From Infirmifilum lucidum (GTDB lineage: Archaea; Thermoproteota; Thermoprotei; Thermofilales; Thermofilaceae), in NCBI RefSeq assembly GCF_014876775.1, contig NZ_CP062310.1, forward strand, positions 248,001 through 312,000: DNA of 64,000 nucleotides, written 5' to 3'. The notes under the pieces were generated by a model. That model was not told the origin of the DNA and did not search any database. It was given only the letters and a program-made list of their open reading frames with translations. This document shows, piece after piece, positions 36,152 through 44,869 of this stretch. Each line of letters begins with the position of its first letter. Positions within the stretch are counted from its first letter, which is position 1. The position numbers were made by a program, and so were the translations under genes.

Positions 36152-37027
36152 TCACATTTTTACAGCTCCTTTGATTAGCCCTACAACGACGTACTTTTGA
36201 ACGAACATGTAGATCACTGCCGGAACAATCCCGGCGAAAATGGCTGTTGCCGCAAGCCCTCCAGGGTCTACTATTTCTCCGCCGAAAAGGAAGAATGTTG
36301 TCGCGATGGGCAGCGTATAGTATTTGCTTGTATTTAGGAGAATTAGTGCGAAGAGGAGGTCATTCCAAGACAGTGTAAACGAGAAGATAAAAGCCGTTAC
36401 AAAACCGGGTACCGCAACAGGTACTACAATCCTCCATAGAGCTTCGAATCTGGTACAACCGTCTATAAGGGCTGCCTCCTCAAGGCTTACAGGTATTCCA
36501 TAGAAGTAGCTTCTCATCATCAGTGTAGAGTAGGGAAGAGTATAGGCTAAGTGAACTAAAGCCAACCCTATCAGGCTATTGTACAATCCTATCGCCCTGA
36601 TAATGAGAGTTATAGGCACCATGAGCGTGAAGACCGGGAACACGTAGGCGAAGAGAACAAGCCACACTACAAACCTCTTACCGGGGTAGTTGAATCTAGC
36701 CAGACTATACCCTGCCAGAGAGCCGAAAAATACGCCAAGTATTGATGCTACAAGAGAGACTATAAAGCTGTTACTGATATATATTATCATGGGGTCTGGA
36801 ATAGTAGCTCTCAGTCCCTGCCCCCTCAGTATAGCTTCATATGTAGGGCTAAAGAGGCTAATATAGTGGTCTAGTGTCATGCGGGATGGAAGGGGTTTCC
36901 AGGCTTCCTCATGTGGGGAGAGGCTTGTCTTGAACGCCCAGAAGGAGGGGACTATTATCCATAGTAGGAGTAGTGTACTTCCGAACACTATAACTATCCG
37001 CTTGTAGAGGTTTTGTCTCGTAGGCAT
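36152..37027 (-). CDS. sugar ABC importer 3 permease (MalG type)
   Basis: A 291-residue permease with six helices beginning IVIVFGSTLLLLWIIVPSFWAFKTSL. The coupling loop is LEEAALIDGCTRFEALWRIVVPVAVPG (core ALIDGCTRF). It begins 2 bases after the stop of the MalF-type partner and is followed at once by FGGY kinase A. It is noticeably richer in A+T than importers 1 and the pyr genes, as is the whole 34.7-44.5 kb block. Confidence 0.87.
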   Translation of the reverse strand: MPTRQNLYKRIVIVFGSTLLLLWIIVPSFWAFKTSLSPHEEAWKPLPSRMTLDHYISLFSPTYEAILRGQGLRATIPDPMIIYISNSFIVSLVASILGVFFGSLAGYSLARFNYPGKRFVVWLVLFAYVFPVFTLMVPITLIIRAIGLYNSLIGLALVHLAYTLPYSTLMMRSYFYGIPVSLEEAALIDGCTRFEALWRIVVPVAVPGFVTAFIFSFTLSWNDLLFALILLNTSKYYTLPIATTFFLFGGEIVDPGGLAATAIFAGIVPAVIYMFVQKYVVVGLIKGAVKM

Positions 37028-37029
37028 AG

Positions 37030-37887
37030 CTACTCCCCCATCTGTCTCAACGTGAAGTATATCAAGGCAAGGTAGATGGGCAGAACTAGGATACTATACG
37101 CTGCTGCTAGCGGCATGTTAACTTCTGTCTGGAAGGCTATCTTGTATGTCTGGATTGGTATAGTGAGAGTTGCATCGATAGGGCCTCCGCCCGTTGTCAT
37201 GTATATCTGGGTGAATTCGCCCATAGTCCACATTAGGGATAAGAGAACCACAGTAAGTATAACAGGTTTTAGCATGGGGAGAGTTATATGCCTGAACTTC
37301 TGAAGTGCTGTAGCGCCATCGATGTCCGCTGCCTCGTAGAGGTCAACAGGTATCGCCTGTAGTCCTGCCAAATACCCCATGAAGAAGAAAGGCCAGCCAT
37401 GCCATATATTGAGTATAACCACTGACAACATCGCGTTGTTGTAGCTCAGCCAGTGTACGGGTTGTAAACCGAGGGCTTTCAGGAGTGTATTAAATGTACC
37501 TCTGTAATCGTAGTTAAACCAGAAGAGAACTGCGCAAACAAAAGATGGAAATGCCCAGGGGAGAATAGAAAAACCTCTCAAGAAGCCCCTCCCCCAGAAC
37601 TTCTCGTTTAAGAGGAGAGCTGCGCCAAGTCCGATCAATGCTTTTACGAATACAGAGGAAAACGAGTATATTATCGTGTTAGCTACTGTCTTGTAGAAAG
37701 TTTCGGAGGAGAGAAGCCTCTGGTAGTTATAAAGCCCAGCAAATACTGGTTCGCCGCCAACAGGTTTAGCCTGGAAACTGAGCCACACTTCGTAGATTAT
37801 TGGTACGATGAAGATGAAGAATACTAGAACTACTGTGGGAAGCACGTAGAACCACCGGTACATAGAGTCCTTAAGCCTTCTTTTCAT
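37030..37887 (-). CDS. sugar ABC importer 3 permease (MalF type)
   Basis: A 285-residue permease with six helices. The coupling loop reads LYEAADIDGATALQKFRHITLPMLKP (core AADIDGATA). It lies 50 bases downstream of the binding-protein gene and 2 bases upstream of the MalG-type gene. CUT1 family assignment rests on the loop and gene order. Confidence 0.87.
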   Translation of the reverse strand: MKRRLKDSMYRWFYVLPTVVLVFFIFIVPIIYEVWLSFQAKPVGGEPVFAGLYNYQRLLSSETFYKTVANTIIYSFSSVFVKALIGLGAALLLNEKFWGRGFLRGFSILPWAFPSFVCAVLFWFNYDYRGTFNTLLKALGLQPVHWLSYNNAMLSVVILNIWHGWPFFFMGYLAGLQAIPVDLYEAADIDGATALQKFRHITLPMLKPVILTVVLLSLMWTMGEFTQIYMTTGGGPIDATLTIPIQTYKIAFQTEVNMPLAAAYSILVLPIYLALIYFTLRQMGE

Positions 37888-37937
37888 AACAGGAACACCA
37901 GGAAAAAGTATAAAAAAATCAAAATTTTAAACTTAAT

Positions 37938-39308
37938 TTATCCGCCATATACTCTCTTTACCTCCTCTCGTAGTTTTTGAGCGTAGAAGTCTATTACTGT
38001 GTCGTAGTTCTCTCCTTTGACGACCGCTCTCTGAATCATTTCGTTCCAAATGAAGCCTTCACGGAAGGTTTCACTGACTGTTGTTCTTTCGCCAAGCGGG
38101 AATGCTGCTGTCTCCATGAATTTGACTTTCTCTATTGCTTTGGCCGGGTCTTCACCGAATGCGAGGTATTTGCCTGCTTTCCAGTCTCTTGAAATTACAG
38201 CCATTTGACTCTTGAAAATTGGGAGCGCATAGAGCGCTGAGGCTTCTACGAAACCTCGCCTGTAGTCATCTTTGTCGGCGAATAGGTAGTAGACGAGGTC
38301 TTTTGCAAGCTCTGGGTATTTTGTTGTCTTGAATATAAATACGCTCTCATCCCCACAGTCAACCGAAACTGGTAATAGGAAGAGTTTTGTGACTGCAGCT
38401 AGCTTTGGGTTCTGGGTCATTAGAGCGTAGTAGATACTAGCAGGGTTTATAGCCATAGCTATCTTCCCCTCGATGTAGGCTTTGTTGTTAGAGACATCAA
38501 CCCACTGGTCGCTGTCAGGCGGTGTAAGCCCCTCTGTCCAAATTTTCCTCTCTATCTCAAAGGCCCTCTTAAGAGCACTCCTGTACGGCTCCTTGTCCAT
38601 TATAACCCCGTTAACAGACCTGCTTGTCAACATCCCACCTCCGTAGCCACCCCAAAAGTGCTGGAAAGTCCACCACGTGTCATACCCATTTAGTCCGAGT
38701 GGTAATCCTATCCCATACACGCCGGGCTCAACCATATGTAGCTTCTTAGCGGCAACATATAAGTCGTCTAGTGTTTTCAGGGGGAACAAGTCCTGTGCAC
38801 CAGCCTTCTCTACGATGTCCCATCTAACGTGTAGCCATGTTGCTTCAAACATCGTGGGGATACAGTAGTAGTGTCCTTCCCATGAACACTGTTTTAACTT
38901 GACTTCGTAGATGTCGCTCTCGTTGAGATTCTTTACAATATCGTCGATTGGTAGCAGAAGGCCACGCTCGGCAAATATTGCGACAGGGTGCCCGTTTATC
39001 ACGATATCTGGTGGATTCCCGGCTTCAACAGCGGCAATTAGTTTCTTACCTATGTCGGCTACTGCTAGCCATGTTATCTCTACATCAACATTATTCTTAG
39101 CCGCCCATTCCCTTACTTTCTTTTCAACCCAGTACATTTGTGGGGGGACGAATGTTGCTCTCCCCCAGATTACGAGTTTAGGCTTCTCTGCTGGGGTTGG
39201 TGCTGGTTTGACGAAGAAAAGCACAGCTAGGCCTACTACCGCTAGTAATGCTATGATCGCGACGGCTAGGATCACCCTACTCTTCTGCTTACCTTTTTGC
39301 TCACTCAT
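37938..39308 (-). CDS. sugar ABC importer 3 solute-binding protein
   Basis: A 456-residue extracytoplasmic protein. An anchor helix (about 12-33, VILAVAIIALLAVVGLAVLFFV) and a short Pro-rich linker precede a COG1653 fold (KLVIWGRATFVPPQMYWVEKKVREWAAKN, later GIGLPLGLNGYDTWWTFQHFWGG). No lipobox. First gene of a binding protein-MalF-MalG-kinase operon. The promoter carries the CCAAAC-N2-GTTAGG motif directly upstream of a TTAAAAG TATA-like box (39337-39346). Confidence 0.87.
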   Translation of the reverse strand: MSEQKGKQKSRVILAVAIIALLAVVGLAVLFFVKPAPTPAEKPKLVIWGRATFVPPQMYWVEKKVREWAAKNNVDVEITWLAVADIGKKLIAAVEAGNPPDIVINGHPVAIFAERGLLLPIDDIVKNLNESDIYEVKLKQCSWEGHYYCIPTMFEATWLHVRWDIVEKAGAQDLFPLKTLDDLYVAAKKLHMVEPGVYGIGLPLGLNGYDTWWTFQHFWGGYGGGMLTSRSVNGVIMDKEPYRSALKRAFEIERKIWTEGLTPPDSDQWVDVSNNKAYIEGKIAMAINPASIYYALMTQNPKLAAVTKLFLLPVSVDCGDESVFIFKTTKYPELAKDLVYYLFADKDDYRRGFVEASALYALPIFKSQMAVISRDWKAGKYLAFGEDPAKAIEKVKFMETAAFPLGERTTVSETFREGFIWNEMIQRAVVKGENYDTVIDFYAQKLREEVKRVYGG

Positions 39309-39346
39309 ACAACTTAATCAAATAAGAGTCTTACTAATCTCTTTTA

Positions 39347-39364
39347 AGCCAAACTTGTTAGGCT
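39347..39364. promoter_or_regulatory. HTH_10-regulon operator, importer 3 promoter
   Basis: AGCCAAACTTGTTAGGCT, a near-perfect 18-base dyad (arms AGCC-N-AAC and GTT-N-GGCT). It touches the upstream side of the TATA-like CTTAAAAG of the importer 3 operon and overlaps the stop codon of the DapA-family gene. Its core CCAAAC-N2-GTTAGG recurs exactly at 43639 and with two changes at 40288. Confidence 0.65.
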
Positions 39365-40250
39365 AAAAATTTCGCAGGTATTCCTCGAGTAATCTTTTTA
39401 TACTTTCCTCTTGACCTCCTCGAGCCGGTAAAAGTGGTTTTTTGGGATAGCAGTGTTTAATACCCCTTACTCTCAACACTGTGTAGGCAATAGATATTGG
39501 ACTGCCGAGCCTGTGTAGTTCCTCGCGTAGCTTGTTTATTCGAAATTGAAGTACCCTTGCTTTCTCAAAATCACCCTCCTCCAGGGTTTTGAAGAGCTCA
39601 TACACGATTTCTGGAAGGTAGTTTGACATCCCGGGTATGAAAGACCTAGCACCCAAAACCCAGGTAGGCAGCATTAGGGCTTCTGTTCCAACGATAACGT
39701 CGAACTCTTCGCCTGCAAAAAGCTTATAATTTATATACGTGAGGACGTCGAAACTGCTGTCTTTCACTCCGGCGACCCCTACCTCTTTAAGCTTAGCTGC
39801 CAGTTCGGGGGTTACCGGGTACCCTACTCGAGGAGGATTATTGTAGACATAGACTGGCAGATCTGTCGAGTTTACGAGCTCTCTGAAGAATTCTACGACA
39901 GCTTCTTCTGTGTGCCTATAGTAGAAGGGGGGGACACTCGCAACAGCTCTAGCTCCCACCTGCTCAGAGTGTTTAGCAAGTTCTACAGCCACTTCCGTTG
40001 ATGTTGAGCCAACATGCACTACCACGTACTTTGAGGATGTCATGCGTTCAATTACCTTCTCAACAACTTTCTTCCTCTCTTCTACGCTCATCAGCGGGCC
40101 TTGGCCGTACGTCCCACATACATAGTACCCGTGAACATAGGGTTTCGTGAAGTCCAACAGTTGTCCGAGGGCTTCAAAGTCTATTTTACCCTGAGAGTCA
40201 AAGGGCGTCAGTAAAGGGGGGATTATGCCGAAGAGTTTTGTCCCCATCAT
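39363..40250 (-). CDS. DapA-family class I aldolase/lyase
   Basis: A 295-residue TIM-barrel enzyme of the DHDPS/N-acetylneuraminate-lyase/KDG-aldolase family. The pyruvate-binding Schiff-base Lys is in VGVAGVKDSS (about 160), the conserved Tyr in VYVYNNPPRVG, and the GTYGQGP loop replaces the usual G-T-T-G-E. Members cleave 2-keto-3-deoxy sugar acids to pyruvate and an aldehyde, or make dihydrodipicolinate. The catabolic neighbourhood favours a keto-deoxy sugar acid aldolase over lysine synthesis. Divergent from the HTH_10 regulator, with TATA-like AATAAATAATT (about 40270-40280). Confidence 0.82.
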   Translation of the reverse strand: MMGTKLFGIIPPLLTPFDSQGKIDFEALGQLLDFTKPYVHGYYVCGTYGQGPLMSVEERKKVVEKVIERMTSSKYVVVHVGSTSTEVAVELAKHSEQVGARAVASVPPFYYRHTEEAVVEFFRELVNSTDLPVYVYNNPPRVGYPVTPELAAKLKEVGVAGVKDSSFDVLTYINYKLFAGEEFDVIVGTEALMLPTWVLGARSFIPGMSNYLPEIVYELFKTLEEGDFEKARVLQFRINKLREELHRLGSPISIAYTVLRVRGIKHCYPKKPLLPARGGQEESIKRLLEEYLRNF

Positions 40251-40287
40251 AGAATAGATTTAAGTTTTCTCCTAATTATTTATTATA

Positions 40288-40301
40288 CCAAACAGAATAG
40301 G
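40288..40301. promoter_or_regulatory. HTH_10-regulon operator between lyase and regulator genes
   Basis: CCAAACAGAATAGG matches CCAAAC-N2-GTTAGG at 10 of 12 fixed positions. It is flanked on both sides by TATA-like boxes, ATAATAAATAA to the left (for the lyase gene) and TTTTATAG to the right (for the regulator), so one site could serve both divergent promoters. Confidence 0.55.
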
Positions 40302-40340
40302 TTTTATAGAGGAGATGCATGTGAGATTATAGAGGAAGCT

Positions 40341-41057
40341 ATGAGAGAGGCCTCAACTCGCCTACTCGCCTACAAGGTTGTTATGAAGCCATATAAAAGC
40401 GTATTAAGTAATTTAAGCAGGATTGCTGGTGCAAATGTCTACATTGAAGGAATAATAATGAATAGCGATAAAGCCACAACACTAGTTCATGTTTCTCTTC
40501 CACCTAGAAAAGAGAAGACGCACCAGTTAATCATCGAGATGCTCCAGAAATACCCAGAAGTTATAGACTACCGGATTTTAAGTAAGAGGAGGCACTCGTT
40601 AACGCTAGCGGTAACAAAGAATCTTTGCGAGTTTTATGAGTACACTCTCGGTTCCAGCAGGTTTACGTTCTTCCCGTATGTAATTAAGTCAGGTAACAGG
40701 GAGTTTTACATACTCTCGCCTGAAGATAAAAAGCTTCTACTTTCGAATCTCTCGAAATACGGTCAGGTATTACTTCTTGAGAAACTTCCACACGAGATGG
40801 TTATAAAGGAGACATGCTTAACAGGGTTGAGAATAGCTGTTGATAATATCATGACATCATACCAGAGGTTAATTCTCGCTGAGGCGCTTAAACGCGGGTA
40901 CTACGACTGGCCGCGTAGGACTTCACTTAGCGAGTTGGCACGGTTACTTAGCATCTCCAAGACTACTCTGAGTGAACACTTGAGGAAAGGGGAGCGAAAA
41001 CTGATCGAACTCCTACTAGGCTCTATCCAGCAGGGATCCTATTTATGTATTTCCTAG
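40341..41057 (+). CDS. HTH_10 (bacterioopsin-activator-like) transcription regulator
   Basis: A 238-residue regulator. The C-terminal helix-turn-helix reads TSYQRLILAEALKRGYYDWPRRTSLSELA and LLSISKTTLSEHLRKGERKLIE (about 172-230), the HTH_10/Bat pattern; many relatives are activators. The N-terminal 160 residues would be the sensing domain (IIMNSDKATTLVHVSLPP), not otherwise recognised. The last 13 bases overlap the start of FGGY kinase B, so the two are translated together. Its promoter contains one copy of the motif found at two other promoters in this block, suggesting autoregulation. Confidence 0.8.
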   Translation: MREASTRLLAYKVVMKPYKSVLSNLSRIAGANVYIEGIIMNSDKATTLVHVSLPPRKEKTHQLIIEMLQKYPEVIDYRILSKRRHSLTLAVTKNLCEFYEYTLGSSRFTFFPYVIKSGNREFYILSPEDKKLLLSNLSKYGQVLLLEKLPHEMVIKETCLTGLRIAVDNIMTSYQRLILAEALKRGYYDWPRRTSLSELARLLSISKTTLSEHLRKGERKLIELLLGSIQQGSYLCIS

Positions 41058-42574
41058 CAACAGATGTTGGCACTACTACGCTTAAAGTATCAGTTATTGA
41101 TGAAAAATCAAATTTCCTCTTCTACAAAACAGTTGAAATACCTGTCTTGAGGGCTGAACACCACGCTGCAGAACACGACCCCGAGTTTCTACTAAGAGTT
41201 TTCCTAGAACTAGCGAGGGAGGCGGTTTCTAGTTCAAAAGTTAAAATCGATGCTTTAGTTTTCTCAGGCTACCTCTTCGGGCTGGTGGGGATTGATCCTC
41301 AAGGTGAACCTTTGACAGGAATACTTACGTGGCTTGATAGAAGACCTGTCGAGATACTCGGTGAGATGTATTCGAAGGTACAGCCTCCGCTTGTCTACGA
41401 AAAGACTGGTTGTCCACCCCTCTACATATACCAGCTTGCAAAAATATACTGGCTTTATAGGCGAAAACCTGAGATATATCGTAGAACTGCCTACTTCGTG
41501 GACGTGAGAGGATATCTCATCTATAGGCTCACTGGTAAAGTAGTTTTCGAGAAGAGTTCAGCCTCTGGCTCGCAACTCCTAAACATGGCTGCTATGGAGT
41601 GGGACAGTGAGCTACTGGAAGAACTAGGATTGGACGAGTCTAAACTCCCAGAACTTGTCGAAGGGGATAGAGTTGTTGGAGAACTAAAACCTGAGGTTGC
41701 CAGGCTTATTGGCTTAGAACATTCTGTCCCTGTAATTCCAGGGATCTTCGATGGAGGATCTGTAGCTGTTGGTGAAGGAGCCCTATCTAATGGTGCTGGT
41801 TCCTCTCACCTTTCAACTAGCACGATGCTACGCGTCGCAACTCATACGCCTATCGTGGATAAAGTGGGGAAGATGAGGTTCCAAACGTACTATGCCTGCG
41901 AAGGTATATGGCTACCCGGGGGAGCTCTCAATAATGCAGGCATTCTACTCAAGTGGTTTCGAGACAACTTTGCCCAGCTCGAGAGGATAGTCTCAGAAGA
42001 AACTGGCATTAACGTATACGACCTTATAACCCTTGAGGCCTCAGAAGCGCCGGCCGGAGCAGGAGGTTTAGTCTTCATACCATACATTCTTGGCGAGCGT
42101 ATCCCAGAGTTCGGAAATGAGGCCTCAGGAGTCTTATTTGGTCTTAGGGAGTACCACACTAGAGCGCATGTTGTTAGGAGCCTCCTTGAAGGGGTCGCCT
42201 ACAACCTCAAGTTGGTTAAAGAAGCTCTAGCAGAGAATTCACTACACGTGAGAGAAGTCAGAATAACTGGTGGAGGAGCCGGTTCAGACTTATGGCTTCA
42301 AATAATAGCAGATGTGCTAGAAGTGCCTATCCATCGTATCCAAGCTAAGGATGCAGCACTATGGGGGGCAACTATACTAGGGATGAAAGCACTCGGGCAG
42401 ATAAGAGATGTTAAGACCTTTGCACAAAGTAAGGCTGTTATTGCCAAAACATTTGTGCCTAACGAGAAGAATATAAACACCTATAGAGGCGCTTACAACT
42501 TATTCAAATTACTACTTGAGAGAATAAAACCGGTCTACCTCTACCATGCTAGTCAAAGCTACAGCACTATCTAG
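41045..42574 (+). CDS. FGGY-family carbohydrate kinase B
   Basis: A 509-residue sugar kinase related to kinase A at 34669 but clearly distinct. ATP site ATDVGTTTLKVSVI; substrate region GCPPLYIYQLAKIYWL; GIFDGGSVAVGEGALSNG; and C-terminal TGGGAGSDLWLQIIADVLEVPI. It is co-transcribed with the HTH_10 regulator and converges on the dehydrogenase gene with a 4-base overlap. Two different FGGY kinases in one regulon suggest two substrates or a sugar and its oxidised form. Confidence 0.86.
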   Translation: MYFLATDVGTTTLKVSVIDEKSNFLFYKTVEIPVLRAEHHAAEHDPEFLLRVFLELAREAVSSSKVKIDALVFSGYLFGLVGIDPQGEPLTGILTWLDRRPVEILGEMYSKVQPPLVYEKTGCPPLYIYQLAKIYWLYRRKPEIYRRTAYFVDVRGYLIYRLTGKVVFEKSSASGSQLLNMAAMEWDSELLEELGLDESKLPELVEGDRVVGELKPEVARLIGLEHSVPVIPGIFDGGSVAVGEGALSNGAGSSHLSTSTMLRVATHTPIVDKVGKMRFQTYYACEGIWLPGGALNNAGILLKWFRDNFAQLERIVSEETGINVYDLITLEASEAPAGAGGLVFIPYILGERIPEFGNEASGVLFGLREYHTRAHVVRSLLEGVAYNLKLVKEALAENSLHVREVRITGGGAGSDLWLQIIADVLEVPIHRIQAKDAALWGATILGMKALGQIRDVKTFAQSKAVIAKTFVPNEKNINTYRGAYNLFKLLLERIKPVYLYHASQSYSTI

Positions 42575-43593
42575 GTGCTAGGTTTTAAGCTGGCTCTCGT
42601 GCCTCTCTTGAGAACCTCGGGGTTAACCACGTACTCTATTGGTGCCTCGCCTCGTATCACCTTCATTATAGCGTCGACGTTGGCTTCATCCATCCCTCTT
42701 AGACCCTCTCTTGTGTTGGCGCCAATGTGAGGGGTTATTACTACGTTCTCGTATTTAAGGAGCGGGTGTGTAGCGTCTATGGGCTCGTCTTCAACTACAT
42801 CCAGGCCAACACCCGCTACTTTCCCGCTCTCCAGTGCTCTTATCAGGGCTTGCGTGTCGATGAGTTCTCCTCTAGCAGTGTTAATAATCACAACGCCTTG
42901 CTTCATCAGCGAGAATTCTCTGTCCCCGATTATGTGGTACGTTTGAGGTGTGAGAGGCGCGTGCAATGTTATGATGTCTGATTCCCTGAGGAGAGTTTCG
43001 AAGTCGACAAGCTGTGCTCCTATTTTTTCAGCATCTCCCGGCTTGACGTATGGGTCGAAAGCTAGAACCCGTGCACTGAACCCCTTTGCAAAGATTTCGG
43101 CAACACGACTACCGATATTTCCGATGCCTATAACGCCTATTGTCTTCCCGCGTATGTTGAAACCAACCACCTTCCCGCGTTCAGACCACCTCCCCTGCTT
43201 TACTAGACTGTGCGAGTAGCAGACCTTACGGACGACAGCTAGGCACAGGGCGACTGCCAGCTCGGCAACAGCATCGCGCTCTTTGTACCCGGGGACACGA
43301 GTTACTATTACGCCTTCTTCCGTCGCTGCATCCAAGTCTACGTTGTCTACACCTATGCCGTGTCTAGCTATAAGCAGGACGTCCTTGTTGTTTTTGAAGA
43401 ACTCTCTGTCATAAGTGGGGGTAACGCTTGCGACGATGAAGTGGTACCCTTTGAGCCTCTCTGCTAGTTCTCTACCCCTTAACTTCTTATCTACATCTAT
43501 GAAGTCTACTTGAGCGTATTTTTTGAGCTCCTCGAGTAGGTCGGGGGCGCTAACACCGAAAGAACGTGAATTGACTATAGCTACTCTGTACAT
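42571..43593 (-). CDS. D-isomer 2-hydroxyacid dehydrogenase
   Basis: A 340-residue NAD(P)-dependent dehydrogenase of the SerA/glyoxylate-reductase family. The nucleotide motif IGVIGIGNIGSRVAEIFA (G-x-G-x2-G), the active-site Arg in IINTARGELID, Glu in VVEDEP and His in ITPHIGANT are in place. No regulatory ACT domain is present, so a catabolic enzyme (glyoxylate, hydroxypyruvate or a sugar-derived hydroxyacid) is more likely than serine synthesis. Divergent from the HpaI-type aldolase, sharing an operator-containing spacer. TATA-like GATATATC at 43623-43630. Confidence 0.87.
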   Translation of the reverse strand: MYRVAIVNSRSFGVSAPDLLEELKKYAQVDFIDVDKKLRGRELAERLKGYHFIVASVTPTYDREFFKNNKDVLLIARHGIGVDNVDLDAATEEGVIVTRVPGYKERDAVAELAVALCLAVVRKVCYSHSLVKQGRWSERGKVVGFNIRGKTIGVIGIGNIGSRVAEIFAKGFSARVLAFDPYVKPGDAEKIGAQLVDFETLLRESDIITLHAPLTPQTYHIIGDREFSLMKQGVVIINTARGELIDTQALIRALESGKVAGVGLDVVEDEPIDATHPLLKYENVVITPHIGANTREGLRGMDEANVDAIMKVIRGEAPIEYVVNPEVLKRGTRASLKPST

Positions 43594-43638
43594 TTTCCTC
43601 CACGCTACGCTTACTGAAGGGGTGATATATCAACCCAT

Positions 43639-43653
43639 CCAAACAGGTTAGGC
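43639..43653. promoter_or_regulatory. HTH_10-regulon operator between dehydrogenase and aldolase
   Basis: CCAAACAGGTTAGGC matches CCAAAC-N2-GTTAGG at every fixed position. To its left is GATATATC (TATA for the dehydrogenase gene); to its right is GATAATAATTTT (TATA for the aldolase gene). The site is just upstream of both boxes, a position typical of archaeal activators. Confidence 0.65.
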
Positions 43654-43694
43654 AATTGATAATAATTTTGGCCTGTGTTAAGAGTTGGACGCCT

Positions 43695-44459
43695 ATGTTC
43701 GGTAAACTACCAGAGCTCATTAGGAGGAAACAGACGAGCTATGGTGCATGGGTTACAATAGCTAACCCCGAGATCCCGGAGATGCTTTCCCTTGTAGGCT
43801 TTGATTGGCTTCTCTTCGACTTAGAGCACGCACCCATAGACTACCAACAACTCGAGTACATGTTAATGGGTGTCAGGGGGGACACTACACCGCTCGTAAG
43901 AGTACCATTTAACAACCCCGTCTACGTTAAACGAGTACTCGACCTGGGAGTAGCAGGTATCCTCTTCCCCCTCATCAACAGCAGAGAGGATGCCCTTCAA
44001 GCTGTAAAGTCCGTTAGATATCCTCCTGAGGGTATAAGGGGTGTGGGGCCTAGAAGAGCGGCTTATTGGGGGCTTAGGAGAAACGAGTATTTTAAGGAGG
44101 CCCAGAACATTCTCGTGATAGTCCAGATCGAGACCCGGGAAGCAGTTGAAAACGCTGAAGAGATTTTATCCGTGGAGGGCGTGGGGGCGTTTTTCATAGG
44201 GCCCAACGACCTTTCCTTCTCGTATGGCAAGAGATCCTGGAAAGATGATGTCGTGAGGAGAGCTATTGAGAGGCTAGCGGAAATCTCGGAAAAAACGGGA
44301 GTACCGGGTGGTATGTACTGCTCAGATTACGAGTCTCTCGAGTTTGCCCTCAGGAATAAGTTTAAGCTCATCGCGCTCGGCAGTGACTACCGCTTTTTAA
44401 TCGCGGGGGCTCGTGAGAGACTGGAAACTGCTAGGAGACTATCCATGAGCATAGCCTAG
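43695..44459 (+). CDS. HpcH/HpaI-family class II aldolase
   Basis: About 254 residues. Metal-dependent aldolase that splits 4-hydroxy-2-keto acids into pyruvate and an aldehyde (HpaI, YfaU/RhmA relatives). GAWVTIANPEIPEML, DWLLFDLEHAPIDYQQLE (His), PLVRVP, VQIETREAVENAEEI (metal Glu) and FIGPNDLSFSYG (metal Asp) all match. The frame could start at 43656, but the ATG at 43695 gives the usual FGKLPELIRRKQTSYGAW start and lies at a leaderless distance from the TATA region. Inferred role: last cleavage step of sugar-acid breakdown. Confidence 0.87.
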   Translation: MFGKLPELIRRKQTSYGAWVTIANPEIPEMLSLVGFDWLLFDLEHAPIDYQQLEYMLMGVRGDTTPLVRVPFNNPVYVKRVLDLGVAGILFPLINSREDALQAVKSVRYPPEGIRGVGPRRAAYWGLRRNEYFKEAQNILVIVQIETREAVENAEEILSVEGVGAFFIGPNDLSFSYGKRSWKDDVVRRAIERLAEISEKTGVPGGMYCSDYESLEFALRNKFKLIALGSDYRFLIAGARERLETARRLSMSIA

Positions 44460-44539
44460 AGTTATTCTTGTGCTGATTCCTAAGAACGTCTCAAAAATAC
44501 TTCACTGACCGCATTCAAGCCTGTGAGAAGCGCTGTAAA

Positions 44540-44869
44540 CTAGATTTCCTTTAGATCTTTTATGAAGCGCTTATAGAGTTCAAACCTACTATTATCCACT
44601 ACATGGAACTCGAACGGGTCGTCAAATCCAGCTTTCCTCAGATTCGCTATTACGAAACTAGGATCAAGAGAGGTTAAAATTAGGATGTCAATATCGCTAG
44701 CTAAAGTATTTTCTCCTCTTGATGTTGAACCAAACAGGAATAACTTCCCATTACTATCTAGCCTTTTCATAGCGTCTTTGAGTCTATTCAGGTAGCTTCG
44801 AAGGTTCCTAAATACTTCTTCTCTCCTTTTTGCTTCTTCAACTAGAATATCTTCTAACAAACTCCTCAA
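44540..44869 (-). CDS. minimal nucleotidyltransferase (MNT) protein
   Basis: A 109-residue MNT-type protein. LFLFGSTSRGENTLASDIDILIL holds the G-S-x10-D-x-D catalytic motif (Gly47, Ser48, Asp59, Asp61). The N-terminal helix (VEEAKRREEVFRNLRSYLNRLKDAMKRL) is typical of MNT antitoxins. It overlaps the decayed HEPN gene upstream by about 30 bases, the usual partner arrangement. The MNT part looks intact although its HEPN partner is broken. Its present function is uncertain. Confidence 0.75.
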   Translation of the reverse strand: MRSLLEDILVEEAKRREEVFRNLRSYLNRLKDAMKRLDSNGKLFLFGSTSRGENTLASDIDILILTSLDPSFVIANLRKAGFDDPFEFHVVDNSRFELYKRFIKDLKEI

